Shown here: positions 34,951 through 45,769 of the stretch, one piece after another
Position numbering within the stretch: position 1 is the first letter of the stretch
Layout: each line of letters opens with the position of its first letter
DNA from: Chinchilla lanigera
Lineage: Eukaryota > Chordata > Mammalia > Rodentia > Chinchillidae
Direction: 5' to 3'
Assembly: GCF_000276665.1 (NCBI RefSeq)
Contig: NW_004955434.1
Span: 22,394,926 to 22,458,925 of the forward strand
DNA length: 64,000 bases
Program-made: the position numbers and the translations under genes
Notes under the pieces: generated by a model
The model's input: only the letters and a program-made list of their open reading frames with translations
What the model was told of the DNA's origin: nothing
Database searches by the model: none

Positions 34951-35463
34951 AAGCACTTAGACAACACCATGTTAACCACCCGTGGGTGGTCAGCCCACTC
35001 TAAACTGTTGTTGCTTGATGTCTTAGAAAGGCAGAAACTCCAGGCCCATCTCGGGCTCACTGACTCTGACATGTTATGTTAACAAGATCTCAGGTGACTG
35101 CCCTGCTCACCAAAAAGCGAGAAGCCTGCCTGAACAGGCAGACTGGAAGGAACCCGAGGGGGTGACGCTGCCTTTCACTTCTGCATCCCAGCAAAACATG
35201 CTGCCTGGCACAGCCAGGGCTTCGCACTATGCCTTCTGCCCACTTGGCCTCTTGGATTGGTTTTCTTGGTAAAGGAGGGTTAGAGCCAGAAGCTGTTCTC
35301 CAGGGGGCACAGAGAATTCCTACCACACTGTTGGTGGGCCCACATGATGAACAGTCCGGAAGCAGAGATACCAGTCTCCACTTTTCCTGGCGTCTAGCAT
35401 TGCTAGTGTCATCCTCAGCTCAGGTTCTGAGGAGTGGGCTGGCCTCAGGGGAGTCTGTGGTAG

Positions 35464-35466
<3 letters not shown>
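34951..35466. other. Unassigned sequence
   Basis: No supported feature. Opposite-strand frames of 78 and 104 codons here have no domain. Confidence 0.4.

Positions 35467-35496
<30 letters not shown>
35467..35496. repeat. (CGG)n trinucleotide tract
   Basis: About ten CGG units, uninterrupted. CGG repeats often lie in 5' UTRs or first exons, but here no CpG island surrounds it. Confidence 0.97.
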
Positions 35497-35592
35497 GGTG
35501 TGGGGGAGCATGCATCAGACTCCAAACAGCACCTCAGGGATAACTGCAGGAGGAAAAGGTCCAGCATGAGCAAATGGGAGCAAGAGCCATGT

Positions 35593-36024
35593 GGTACGCA
35601 CAGTAGGCCCCTACTATGTCCACATTCTGATCCCCAAAATCTGGGAGCATTAATTTGTTATTACATTAAGGATCTTGAAGTGGGGAGTTTCTTCTAAATT
35701 ATTTAAGTGCACCTGATGTATTCACAGTAGTCCTTAAAGAGGGACGCAGGAAGGCTAGAGTCCAAAGAGCAGGAGAAATGAGAGCAGAGGCAGAGTTAGA
35801 ATGATGGGAGCAGAGCCCGTGTGTGAAGGCATGAAGACAGTCTCCAGAAACCGGAAAAAGTGAGGAAAAGTCCCCAGAACCCCCGAAGGAACCAACCCAG
35901 CGGGTACTGACTGCAGCCCAGCACAAGGGCTTCTAGACTTCGGCACTGTGAGAGAATAAACACATGTTGTTTGAAGCCACCAAACTCGAAGCAATTTGTT
36001 TCAGCAGCTTTGGAAAACTACTTC
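35593..36024 (+). mobile_element. MLT1-type LTR (ERVL-MaLR)
   Basis: The whole LTR is readable in order: TATGTCCACATTCTGATCCC CAAAATCTGGGAGCATTAA, ATTAAGGATCTTGAAGTGGG GAG, GTAGTCCTTAAAGAGGG, GAGCAGAGGCAGAGTTAGAA TGATGG, GAAGGAACCAACCCAGCGGG, CTGTGAGAGAATAAACACAT GTTGTTTGAAGCCACCAAAC and AATTTGTTTCAGCAGC. The polyadenylation signal AATAAA is kept. No internal viral region is attached. Confidence 0.92.
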
Positions 36025-37524
36025 AAATAAGAAAGCTGAGTTACACATACTGATGTGAATTCCTTTACACAGTCCTGGGGAATGTGATAACATCCAGGTT
36101 ACCAAAGCTAAACTCCCACAGTCCACAACTGATAGAAAGGTTTTATTTCCAGCTGAGTGGCTCTTAGAAGTTCCAGAAAAGAACATACTCACTTGGCGGG
36201 TAGGGGAACCAATGAGTTGATTCTGTCTTGAGTTTCAAAAGGTCCAACATTTGTCAAGCGGATTTACTACTCCATACAAGAATACTCTCCCAAAGGCATC
36301 TTCGTAAGCTAAAATCCCAAGAAGTCCTTTAGAGCCAAAGTTTTCAAAGAACAACAATGAAGTTGTCATCCTATGTTGATAAATTGACTGCTGGGAGCTC
36401 TGGAAGCCTTGCTGGAGAAAGGCAGTCATCAACCACGCGGAGAAAGTCCCTAGAGCCGTCAATGCAGAAAACCAGTAGCTTCTATTAATAAATCAATACC
36501 TTCCCAGAAGAACTTTTTTTTATTACTGTTGGTTTGTGGGGAAATCTGAAAAGAAAAAAAACTTAGAAGGCAACGTCAGATCTGTCTAGACCGTGAAATC
36601 CATCTGACATTATGATTCTGATGGCCCACTTGAGCTATTCCCTTTGAAAGATCTTATTAAAAGTGGAGCTCTCAACAGCTTTGAATTTCACATGGCATGA
36701 GCCTCCCTTTGGAGAGCTAACAATGGTGTAGATGCCAGAGAATTCCAAACGCTGAGCAGTTTCCTTGGTGTCCACAGCTAACGCTACATTCTCAAAGTCT
36801 CTGCAAATCGCATTACTTTAGCTATGGGTAGCTGATTCTGAGCCCCCTGGAAAACATTTCTCTTGAGTGTCCCACCCTAGAAATAAGTGCCAGTGGCTGT
36901 GCAGTCTGCCTGTGAGAGGGAATGTCCATCCTACCTGCTCAGAGCAGCATGTTCAGTCTAAAGGCAGCAGGGAGGAGAGCTCAGATGAGCTGCTCATTCA
37001 GTCTAAGCCAGCCGGAGTGGGGCTGATCCAAGCATCCAGGAGGAATGACAGCTTAATTCCCGGCCCCCCACTGGGAAACCATGGCAGGGGTTAATTAATT
37101 TCCTCTCCAGCAGTTCCCTGGGAGACTTTGCATTGGTTTATAGCTGTATGAACCCACAACACACCCTGCATGAGGCCTGGGAAGGAGGCAAATGAGCTTG
37201 TATCTGGTTGCTTCATTGGTATCTTTGCTTCTCCATTTCTGGAGATCAGTCAGATAACTCTGACTGTGCTTAGAAGGGACAGCAGCCAAGGCAGTCTGAG
37301 GGCAATGAAAAACAGATCAGGTTTGTCACTGGCTTGTCAAAGCAATCTTGCAAGGGTCCTTTCCTCGGAAATACATCCTCCCACCCTCTCAGATCTTTGT
37401 CCTACCAAACTGATACAGGTGAAACTTCAGGCAGTAAATGAAAATTCTAAATCACTTATTACATTTATTCAACAAATATATAAATGTCTAATCTCTGCCA
37501 GAGGGGGGACAGATTTAATAAAGG
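36025..37524. other. Unassigned sequence
   Basis: No supported gene. Frames of 60-139 codons lack domains. TTCAACAAATATATAAATGT at 37468 recalls an old mammalian repeat, too short to name. Confidence 0.4.
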
Positions 37525-37740
37525 AAGTAACAGTTACTACACATCTAATATGTCACACATTGTGCTTGATTATACTCACAGTGTTATAAAAAATAGATTC
37601 CCATAAGTACCAAAAGTAAGGCTCCAGAAGATTTAATTATTCACTCAGTGCCATATAGCTGCTCAATGAGAGAAAAAGCAAAAATTTTAACCTGATATGC
37701 CTGACTTAAAACCTGTGTTTTGTTTTATTTTCCCCTGTAC
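37525..37740 (-). mobile_element. MIR SINE
   Basis: Antisense MIR: ACATCTAATATGTCACACAT TGTGCTTG, then AAGGCTCCAGAAGATTTAAT TATTCACTCAGTGCCATATA GCTGC. Confidence 0.65.
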
Positions 37741-37784
37741 TTGTTATTACCTAGAAATCTGGAATTTAAAACAAAGCAACAACA

Positions 37785-37995
37785 AAACACTAGGTTCAAA
37801 TTCTGGCTTTGCTATTTAATGCTTGTATAACTGTGGGCAAATTCTTTAAATTTTGTAAGCCTTCATGTTTTCATCTTTTAAAAGGGATGATAAAAGCAGT
37901 ATCTACTTCATAGGATTAACGCTGATTAGTAGTGTTTATACTACATTGCTTAGAGTACTTGCTGTGTAATAAGTTCTCAAAATGTATTAAGCACA
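37785..37995 (+). mobile_element. MIR SINE, second copy in opposite orientation
   Basis: GTTCAAATTCTGGCTTTGCT, then GTATAACTGTGGGCAAATTC TTTAAA, TTTCATCTTTTAAAAGGGAT GATAAAAGCAGTATCTACTT CATAGGATTAA, ending CTGTGTAATAAGTTCTCAAA ATGTATTA. One of the better MIR matches in the window. Confidence 0.9.
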
Positions 37996-39222
37996 CAAGA
38001 TTATTTTTTCTTGCTATTCTCAAAGATCTCAATTTCTCATGGCAATTTCCTCACCAATATATTTTCTCCCCTCTAAATTTTTTAGATTTGTGAGTTGACT
38101 TTTGAAGTCTGTTTTCCCAACAGCAAAAATCTCCACACGAGCGCCTGGAGTCATTCAAGACCACACAACTGCCCTAATCAAGCCGTAGTCATCATATTTT
38201 CTGAACACTTCTTCTTAGGACCGAACAGACCTCTCATTTACACTCATAAAAAATCCATTATTGCTTTTAGTTTGTAAAATATCATTGGAGATCTCTTTAC
38301 TAAGTAAGTAAATTCCATATACATTGTTTGGGGGCACAGAAAAATACCTTCAAGGTTTTCTTGAATCACAACCTTAAGATCCTGACTTACCTTTTACTAT
38401 CTCTAAGTTCTTAGGTTCGAAAAAATCACTTGGGTGACTCCCCCACTTCCCACCCCAGGACGCCCGCACTGTAGACGGCAAAGAGCCGAGACCAAAGGAA
38501 AGGCGCGACTGCGCAGCCTCAGAGCGTTCAGGCAGCGTCTGGAAAAACCAAGAGAGTTCACGTCCTGTCACGAAGCAATCTCATTCTTCGGCTGTATTTC
38601 AGAAAAGTCCACATACAGAGCCACCAGGGTCCATCTAAGAGGATATTTCATGTGGCCTCTTGTGATGGTCGTGAGTTGGTAGCAAATTAGACATTCCCTA
38701 AGAGGTAACAGGTACATAAAATGTAGTGGTAGCAGGTAGAAGTAATGAATTCGATTTAATTTCAGTAATATAGATGGATCATGAAAAATGTGTTATTAAA
38801 AAAAGAGTAAAGTTTGTAGCACAAAATCATTTATGTAAATTAAAAGCATCTGCACATGAGACATAATGTATTTTAGGAGGCTCCATGAATATTTATGGAT
38901 AATGTTCAAACGTATTAGAGGGGCCTGGCAGAAGCTAATGATGATAATGAGCTATACACAAAGTAGTTTGAACACAGCTTTCCACAGCTCAGGATCAATA
39001 AAACCAAACTACATGAGAGCTAGCTACAGATCAATCACAGTGGGCACACAGAGGAAGGTATGCATGACTCTGCTTGGGAAAGATCAAAGTTTCATGGCAT
39101 TCTAGCTACCAGAGAACGGAATTTTTGTGGGTAAAAGGTACGAAAAGCCTTTGGAGATGGTAATTGTTTAAGCAAAGCCTCTGAGGGAAGGCAGAAGTGA
39201 ATTCAGGAAAGGATGCAACGTG
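37996..39222. other. Unassigned; short CpG-bearing patch at about 38430-38600
   Basis: 38460-38545 has several CpGs (GGACGCCCGCACTGTAGACG G, GGCGCGACTGCGCAGCC) in an AT-rich setting. It is too small to call a CpG island. No gene recognised. Confidence 0.35.
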
Positions 39223-39372
39223 CACCAGATGTGGGGCCAAGTGCTTGTGAGCCCAGCACTGGGAGATGGAGACAAGAAGATCATGGGTTTGAGGTCAGCC
39301 TGGGATACACAGTGAGTTGAAGGCTCACCTGGAATACATAGCAAAGCCGTGTCTCAAAAAGCACAACAATAA
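39223..39372 (+). mobile_element. B1-type SINE
   Basis: CACCAGATGTGGGGCCAAGT GCTTGTGAGCCCAGCACTGG GAG, then GGGTTTGAGGTCAGCCTGGG ATACACAGTGAG, GCCGTGTCTCAAAAAG and an A-rich tail. The element has an extra internal repeat-like segment (GATACACAGTGAG / AATACATAGCAAAG). Confidence 0.85.
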
Positions 39373-39429
39373 AAATGGATGGAGGTACAAGCAGGAGGGG
39401 CGGGAGTGGGAAGCCTCGGAAGGGCACGA

Positions 39430-39555
39430 AGACGGATAAAGGCTGGAGTGAGGGCGTCTTGGAAGCCTCACCGAAGAACATTTTGGAGACAGTGGGAAGC
39501 CAGTGAGTGTTTGAAATTGAGAAGGGATACATATTTTTAAGAAGTTATTCCTAGA
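39430..39555. mobile_element. Ancient mammalian repeat, family not named
   Basis: GACAGTGGGAAGCCAGTGAG and the preceding GGCTGGAGTGAGGGCG stretch match a common old repeat ('...gggaagccattggaggg...') that I cannot name with certainty. The B1 at 39223 may have been inserted into it. Confidence 0.4.
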
Positions 39556-39559
39556 GCTT

Positions 39560-39700
39560 TGTGTAGAGCAGGAATCACTCCCACTGGAATCACATGAACA
39601 TTTGCTAGGAACGCAGATTCCTGATCCCTACAGCAGCCCATGCTCCTGGGGGCTATTGAGGAGAACCCTGAAATCTAGTTTTAAAACTAGTCTTGGAGGT
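39560..39700 (+). mobile_element. MER5-like hAT-Charlie element
   Basis: GGAATCACATGAACATTTGC TAGGAACGCAGATTCCTGAT CCCTACAGCAGCC follows the MER5 body ('gaatcacctgg...ttgctagaaatgcagattcctgggcccca'). Confidence 0.7.
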
Positions 39701-39724
39701 GACATTTATCTCAATGAGAATTAA

Positions 39725-39872
39725 GAACATCATTTTTAACGACAACTGTATATTAAAATCCAGTGCATGGACTTTTAAATTCCTGAGACCCAGGCTTATC
39801 AACAGATGAATTAACCTGAAATCTTGAGGATGAAGCCTGGGGGTCAGTATTTTTAAGGTTGGGAGCCACTGA
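39725..39872 (+). mobile_element. Second MER5-like hAT-Charlie element
   Basis: AAAATCCAGTGCATGGACTT TTAAATTCCTGAGACCCAGG, then GAAGCCTGGGGGTCAGTATT TTTAAGG and GTTGGGAGCCACTG at the end, where the terminal repeat is expected ('gagaaccactg'). Confidence 0.65.
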
Positions 39873-40779
39873 ACCCCAAGAAGCCTTCTTTAGAAAAGGA
39901 AGAGCCAGCCAGACTTTCCCTCATTCCGTCTTCATTTAATCTCCTACTGATTTGATTTTCTACTTAATTGTATTGAGGCCTCAGGCTCTAAATCACTTAT
40001 ATTAAAAATATAAATTATGCAACCTTTTATTTCGAAAACCCCTAGGCACACAGTATAGTACTTTTCCTTTCTTGATCTTGGGCAATTGACATTTGATTAT
40101 CATAAAAGGGCTAAAGTTAGAATTAAATAAAAGTAGCAAGATCTCTGCTCTAGTTTAGTCTGATGAAAAGCCACAGACGGGTGGTAGAACGTGCCTCAGC
40201 CCTGTATGGTGAATACACCTTTAAACTGTACACATACAAAAATCAAGCATGTACTGATGTTTGACACATGTATCAATTCAAAGTGTCAGGAATGGGTATG
40301 AATAAGGTACCAGGCTGAATGTGTTCCCCTGAGCAGCACTAAGACCCATAAATTACACCTTCAAATCCAATTATTTATTAGTCACTGAACAGATTTCTGC
40401 TTTAAAGTGGTGCGTGGCTAGTTTCCTGGGTATCCTCCCCAGCCTTCCACTAAAGAATCCACGAGAGCTAGAACAAGAAGGAAACTTGAAACCTCATACG
40501 TCCCCAGACTACTACTCCTAACTCAGTGCCAGAATCCGAGCAGATTCTGCCAAATAGAAGGGAAGGTATTTTAAAATCTGACTGACCTCCCCCAATGAAA
40601 TTCAGCTAATGCTTCCTACATGTTTGCAGTACACAGTGATTCAAGTAGGTGGGCAGCTAGCACACGAACATAATGTATCTTATTTCCCTCCCCTCCCCCT
40701 CTCTGCTCTAATCTTGGCTTCCAACCCTTGGTCTGCTTCCCCTGTACAAAAGCTAATGTGAAAGTAAATGTCTATGGAT
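39873..40779. other. Unassigned sequence upstream of CpG island 1
   Basis: No supported feature. This would be the distal promoter if the island is a plus-strand promoter. Confidence 0.4.
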
Positions 40780-41830
40780 TATGTTCTAAAATTAGCGCGG
40801 GACTTTCACAGGCGGGCACCAAAGCTGGCGAGAGGAGCGGGTTCTGGTGCGGATGGTCGAGGCCACACCCTCAGCCTCCTGGTGGCCATGGTGGCCGGGC
40901 AGGTGCTGCTGGCCCAGGAAGTGCCGCTTGTGCGCCGCCAGGGCATCACCACTTCCCGCTATTTCTATAGAAACGAGTTAGAGTACCAGGCCTCGCTCGA
41001 AAGACAGAGCAGGCCAGCCCGCCGCGGCCGCTCCCGCTCTGGGCCCCCCTCGGCGTCTCCCGCAGAAAGCGCAAGGTGCTGGCTCTCCCGGCCGCCTCGC
41101 GGGTGGGGCGGGCTCCCACCGCCCTGGCGCTAGCGAAGTGGCCGGTGGTTCTTGCTGCCCTCGAGGCTGCGCGCCTGGAGCCAGCGAGGCAGTGTGCCTC
41201 CGGGAGCGCCCGGCTGATGAGGCTGGCGGGCAGTAGCGGGCAGTGACGGCCTCTCTGGAGGAGGAGAGAGAAGGCCGAGATCCGCTACTGAAATTAAAAA
41301 CAGGCTCTGAAGCGGAAAGAGCATGGAGAAAAAATCTTACAAGTTTGCGGAGGGCTCCAAGACCGGCGGAGCCCGGGCCGAGCCCCGTAAGGACTTGACC
41401 TCCGCGGCTGGCCTGGCCGCCCCTCCTCCGGCCCGCGATGCGGGAACCTGGTGCCACAGGCCGCCCAGGCCTGGAAAGCCAGGACAGAGGAGGTGCCCTA
41501 GTCACTGCTGTTTTCTCGGAAGGTCTTTCTACAAGGTTACACCATCGGCTCTCAGCGCTGTGGAGTTCACAGCCAGCTTGTTCGTGGGGGAGCTTAGGAA
41601 AATGGGAGAGCATTCAGTTTCTCTGACCGCTGTTTCCAGAGGACCAGGCACTAACGGGGCGCACACTGCCCCCCGCCTGTCCCCGCGCGCTCCGCAGCGC
41701 TCAGGGCGGCAGGCAGGCCTGCTGGCGCGTGCCAAGCAGCAGAGGTGCCCAGACGCGAGGGCGCGAAGCCAGGAGGCGGCAGGCCTCGTCCGGCTCCTTC
41801 CCTCGGGGTGTTACCCGAAACAAGCACATC
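40780..41830. promoter_or_regulatory. CpG island 1, candidate promoter
   Basis: The densest CpG stretch in the window, by reading, is about 40795-41850, with runs such as CCCGCCGCGGCCGCTCCCGC (41019) and GTGGGGCGGGCTCCC (41103), which contains a GC box (GGGGCGG). The surrounding DNA is CpG-poor. CpG islands of this kind usually mark a promoter and first exon of a gene. Open frames on both strands (for example 211 codons on the minus strand, 40978-41613) are the usual by-product of high G+C and are not called as genes. I do not recognise the gene served. Confidence 0.6.
41290..41386 (+). CDS. Candidate first exon inside CpG island 1 (coding start at 41323)
   Basis: ATG at 41323 has A at -3 and G at +4, the optimal Kozak context. 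The frame then codes MEKKSYKFAEGSK and more, and at 41387 GTAAGG follows CCCC, which is a good splice donor. Coding length before the donor would be 64 nt (21 codons plus 1). The upstream A-rich sequence (about 41290-41322) would be 5' UTR; the exon start is not known. I do not recognise the N-terminus, and no second exon was seen. The frame would otherwise read on as 184 codons of GC-rich sequence. A chance match is possible. Confidence 0.35.
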
Positions 41831-41850
41831 ACGGACAAATAAAACTGATG

Positions 41851-43427
41851 TCGGACGTTGAAACGCAAACAGGATAGTTCATGAACGATAAAAAGCACAC
41901 ACAACACAACTGGATAACTAACGATAATTAAAGACATCAGTTTCTCGAATAAGAACGGTCTGTATTGCTACTTAAAGTACTATTATAAATTCAGTGCCTT
42001 CCCTGTTGAAGTCCTAAAAAAGTTTTCTGTTTTGTTTTTGTTTTCATCTACTTTTGTTTTGGACCATGATGATTCTCAGGGTTTTGAAAAAAACTCAAAG
42101 GAGAAGTGTCAAGGAAATATTGACAAAGACTTTATTGGAATTTTAATGTTATCAACAAACTACAAAATAATAAAGATAGTAATAGTACAAGAATACAATC
42201 AATGAAATGGGGCAGAGTACATAAATATGAAATTTTAATATGTGCTTAAGCGAGACACTTCCAATTAACTGAAAATATGGACCTGGTTTTCTGGGAAAAC
42301 AAAATGGAGTGCTCCTTCCACCCTACACTAAGTGGAAAATTCTAGGCAAATCAAGGGTTTACATGTGTGAAAATAAGATCATGCCATTTGAAAACATCAC
42401 AAAACTTGGAAATCAAAAATAAAGATGAATAAACTACAAGTTTATTACCTACAACTTTTAGGTTTCTATATGGAATAACCAGGAAGGAAAAATAAAACGA
42501 AAATCCAGCCATCAAACCAGTGTATGTAAGCATCAGATAGGACATGATTCTTCGGACACATAAATCTGCTTGGCATGAAGAAGACACTTGAACCATTGAT
42601 AGAGACAAGGTGCACCTTGAGGCTGTAACTGAAGTGAATGAGACACATTAAGTTTCACAGGGCTTCTCTGATATGAGAAATCGAATATACTTTTTAAGAG
42701 TGCAAAATAAAAGATGGAGAATAGCAGGAAAAAAGAGAGAAAAGTCATTGCAATGCAGCACAGCCAGTGTGTCTAAAACTGTACCTTGATGTAGTATACC
42801 TGTTTTATACATTTTGCGTGTTTCTTGGTCTGAGTCTGGCTGGTAATCTGTGTCCATGATGATTAACCTGATAAAGATTTTTAAATAAATAAATCTGATG
42901 CTGTCATAAAATCTCCATTTGGCTCAAGCCACCCTGCAGACCCTGTGGGACTCTCCCCCACTCTCCAGGACTCTGAAACCGGCCAGGGCTCACATTTTCG
43001 TGGCCACTCCACGCCTTCCTCAAAAAATTCTTCTCCAGGTCCACATACACGTTCCTCTCTTTCATGCAAGATTGGTTACTTCTCTTTGATTTTCCCAAAA
43101 TCTCCTTTAAATCATCTATGTTTAACACAATTTATTGAAAGGTTAGAGTGAAAAGAGATATACCAACAAAATCCAAATATATACTGGATAATATTGTCCT
43201 AAAATCTCTTTTGTATATTCCAGCACTTGGAATATACAATTTACAATATTTTTCTGTGGGCTTTAGCTCTTTGCTATGTTGTTTCTCTCCTTCTTTCACA
43301 TATTTATTTTCACTTCCTGAATCCTCATTTCTTTACTTTTTCTTACTCTCCAAATTTATACTTCATTGCTAACATATGCGTTTGAAAAATGCACAGAACA
43401 AAATAGAAAACCTGTAGGTCAAGAAAG

Positions 43428-43428
<1 letters not shown>
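41851..43428. other. Unassigned sequence
   Basis: No supported feature. 42121-42140 contains a reversed AATAAA, but no poly-T follows, so a retrocopy on the minus strand is not supported. Confidence 0.4.

Positions 43429-43468
<40 letters not shown>
43429..43468. repeat. (CA)n microsatellite
   Basis: Uninterrupted CA run of about 40 bp. Confidence 0.98.
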
Positions 43469-43469
<1 letters not shown>

Positions 43470-43559
43470 CACAACCACCACTCTATTCGCTAGAAATAAC
43501 CCATGTTCTATGATTGTCAGTCCTCACTTCCTTGTTTTTCTTTATAATTTTGCTTCCTA

Positions 43560-44005
43560 AACAGACTGAAGCCATATAACTTAGTTCATTTTTTAACTTT
43601 TTATACATATAATAACACCAGATGTGCTCTCTGGTCTCAATTTTCTTTCTCAAACACATCAGTAAGCTTTATTCATGCTGGAGCATGTAGCATACATGTG
43701 TTCAGGTTCACATCTGTATAGTTTTCATATCATCATTTATCTGTTGTCCTGTTGAAGGCTGTTTGAGTTCTTCTTCCTTTAAGAGTCTGTTCAAATCTTT
43801 TGTCATTTTTTAAATTGCCCTTTTCTCTCAGTTTGTAAGAGTTCTTTATATATATTCAATAGTAATCCTTTATCAATTATATATATTATGAAATGTCTCC
43901 TCTCCTTTTCTCTCATGTTATTATGTCTTTTGCTGAACACCATCCAGAATGCTGTGTATGACTATCCTTTTGTTTCATTTTTTTTTACAAACTATGCTCT
44001 CATTA
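43560..44005 (-). mobile_element. Old L1 ORF2 fragment, reverse orientation
   Basis: Plus-strand reading matches antisense L1: CTCAGTTTGTAAGAGTTCTT TATATATATTCAATAGTAAT CCTTTATCAAT and TTATTATGTCTTTTGCTGAA, where L1 antisense has '...gagttctttatatattttggatattaaccccttatca...'. No frame survives. Confidence 0.7.
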
Positions 44006-44219
44006 TATGTAAACTAAGTGACTCCTCCAGGTATCCTCCTAAGCAACATTAATTTTACACTTATATGCTCATGGTAGGTGTTAAAATCATTTAAAACTTT
44101 ATCTCATTATACTAAATTAAAATATAAATCATAAGTTTAACAATATAAATTATGAGCGATAAAGGGTTATTATTTATAGTACACACAGAAGGCTTATATA
44201 AAACTGTAAAAGAGTCAAA

Positions 44220-44540
44220 GACTATTTAAAAATATATGAGAAATATGAACAAACAGTTCATGAAAGAATGCCAAAAATCAATAAACATATGATATCTGCT
44301 TAACATCATTAATCCAACAAATGCAAATGCTGTAACTTAACACAAACATTCATCTCTAAGGTCACAGTACAAAAAAGCTTGATGGCTGGTAGTGAGAGTG
44401 CTGGAGATGGGGTCGTGGGAACAATCAGTGGAAACACCAATCTGTTTGAACTATTGGACAGTATATATCAAAAAGGCAGCGTAGCATTCATACGTTTTGA
44501 CTCTGAAATCCCTCTGCATAGAGTTCCCCTGCCCAGGCGT
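44220..44540 (+). mobile_element. Old L1 ORF2 fragment, forward orientation
   Basis: GAACAAACAGTTCATGAAAG AATGCC, TGCTTAACATCATTAATCCA ACAAATGCAAATGC, then GTGAGAGTGCTGGAGATGGG GTCG and GACTCTGAAATCCCTCTGCA TAG follow the sense strand of L1 ORF2. It overlaps in consensus position with the reverse fragment next to it, so the two are likely separate copies. Confidence 0.65.
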
Positions 44541-44609
44541 GAAAGACCAGTGCAGAGGCTCTTCATCCCATTACACCAACAGGAACAGAGCGAGTGGCCT
44601 GACGCCTTT

Positions 44610-44757
44610 TTGTCTTTTTGAGACAGACTCTCACTGTGCAGTTCAGGCTGGCCTTGAGCTCACTTTGTAGCCCAGGCTGGCCTCGAACTTGCAACAATCC
44701 TCCTGCCTCAGCCTCCCAAGTGCTGGGATTACAGGCATGCGCCACCACACCCAGCTT
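44610..44757 (-). mobile_element. B1-type SINE
   Basis: Antisense B1, better preserved than the other copies: TTTTTGAGACAGACTCTCAC, TGTAGCCCAGGCTGGCCTCG AACTTGC, CCTCAGCCTCCCAAGTGCTG GGATTACAGGCATGCGCCAC CACACCCAGC. Confidence 0.95.
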
Positions 44758-44792
44758 GTTATTTTAAATTGTGAGTTTATTGCTTTCATTTT

Positions 44793-44919
44793 AAAATTAG
44801 TAGATTTCGGGGCTGGGGATTTAGCTCAGCGGCAAAGCACCTGCCTGGCAAGCGCAAGGTCGTGAGTTCAGTTCCCGGTACCGGAGAAAAACAAACAAAA
44901 AAAAAAATTAGTAGATTTC
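44793..44919 (+). mobile_element. Young ID SINE with perfect 16-bp target duplication
   Basis: The element (44809-44903) starts GGGGCTGGGGATTTAGCTCA and contains CACCTGCCTGGCAAGCGCAA GG, with a tRNA-Ala-like box A (TAGCTCAGCGG) and box B region (GAGTTCAGTTCCC), then an A-rich tail. The 16-bp duplication AAAATTAGTAGATTTC is identical at 44793-44808 and 44904-44919. A perfect duplication and clean tail show this is a recent insertion, made by L1 machinery. Confidence 0.97.
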
Positions 44920-45189
44920 ACTTAAAAATCTTAATCTGGGACTTCTCTAGAAATGTCTGATTCAGCAGCTCTAAGCCCCTTACATCTCCCCATGATAACA
45001 ATCAGCCAGAGTTTAATACCAGTTCCCCTACAGTTTGCTATTTTCTTATATAGAAAGCACAAAAGTATATTAGAAACAAATATTAATAATACCATTGCCT
45101 CCTAAAAAAATCCTTCTGGAATTTATGTATATGTTCTTTTAATTCTTTTGTCTATATACAAAATATCTTGTATAAAGGTGAAATCATGA

Positions 45190-45290
45190 ATTATAGCTTT
45201 TTGAAGCTATAATTTCAGCAATATATATTCTAGCTGTATATTCTAGCAATATAATTTCAAGCTATATATTCTAGCAATATGTGTACAAGG
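45190..45290. repeat. Local tandem repeat of a TATATTCTAGCAATAT-type unit
   Basis: The words AGCTATAATTTCAGCAATAT and AGCTATATATTCTAGCAATA recur in a few diverged copies of about 20-40 bp between 45195 and 45285. Confidence 0.7.
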
Positions 45291-45299
45291 CATTGTGTC

Positions 45300-45640
45300 A
45301 CAGATCATTTTCCATCATTTTTAAAGGCTGCATAATATTCCATGGGTGTTACATGACTTACACAGCTTCTTTTCTGTTGGACATTTAATTAGGTTCCTTG
45401 GGCTTTGTAGGGCAGTTATTCTGTTTTTACTGTAATAAACAATGCTGCAGTGACGATCTTTTATTACAGTTTGGTGCATTTCTGAAGTATGAACTACATG
45501 AGGTACTCACAGAAATACAATTTCTGGATCAAAGTGCTATATATAAGCATTCTTAAGGCCTTTGATATGAAAGGATTGACAGCTTGCTTTCTTACACTGG
45601 ATGGATAAATGTATATTCTCGCCATGAGAAAACTTCCTAA
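45300..45640 (-). mobile_element. Old L1 ORF2 fragment, reverse orientation
   Basis: Plus reading: GGCTGCATAATATTCCATGG, CTGTTGGACATTTAATTAGG TTCC, ACTGTAATAAACAATGCTGC AGTGACGATC, CAATTTCTGGATCAAAGTGC TAT. The order matches antisense L1M ORF2 ('...ataataatgctgcaatgaac...gtggaattgctgggtcaaa'). Confidence 0.75.
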
Positions 45641-45769
45641 GTTTATGTTTTCTCCTAGAAGTAATTATTTTGGGCTCGTGTTTATCAGGAAACTTTTAAA
45701 AATCCGTTCAATTCTGTTACTGATGTTACTACCCATACCCACGTTAACAGCGTCGTTGCCTTTGTCAAG

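Noticed and set aside
40978..41613. Open frame of 211 codons on the minus strand
   Set aside because: It lies in the CpG island, where stop codons are rare by composition. The protein is Arg/Ala/Pro-rich with no recognisable fold, and the opposite strand is also open.
42120..42860. Processed pseudogene on the minus strand
   Set aside because: An AATAAA-like signal is present, but no poly-A (poly-T on this strand) follows, there is no duplication, and no protein is recognised.
44809..44903. tRNA gene
   Set aside because: It has tRNA-like boxes, but it is an ID SINE with A-tail and target duplication and lacks a proper cloverleaf acceptor pairing.
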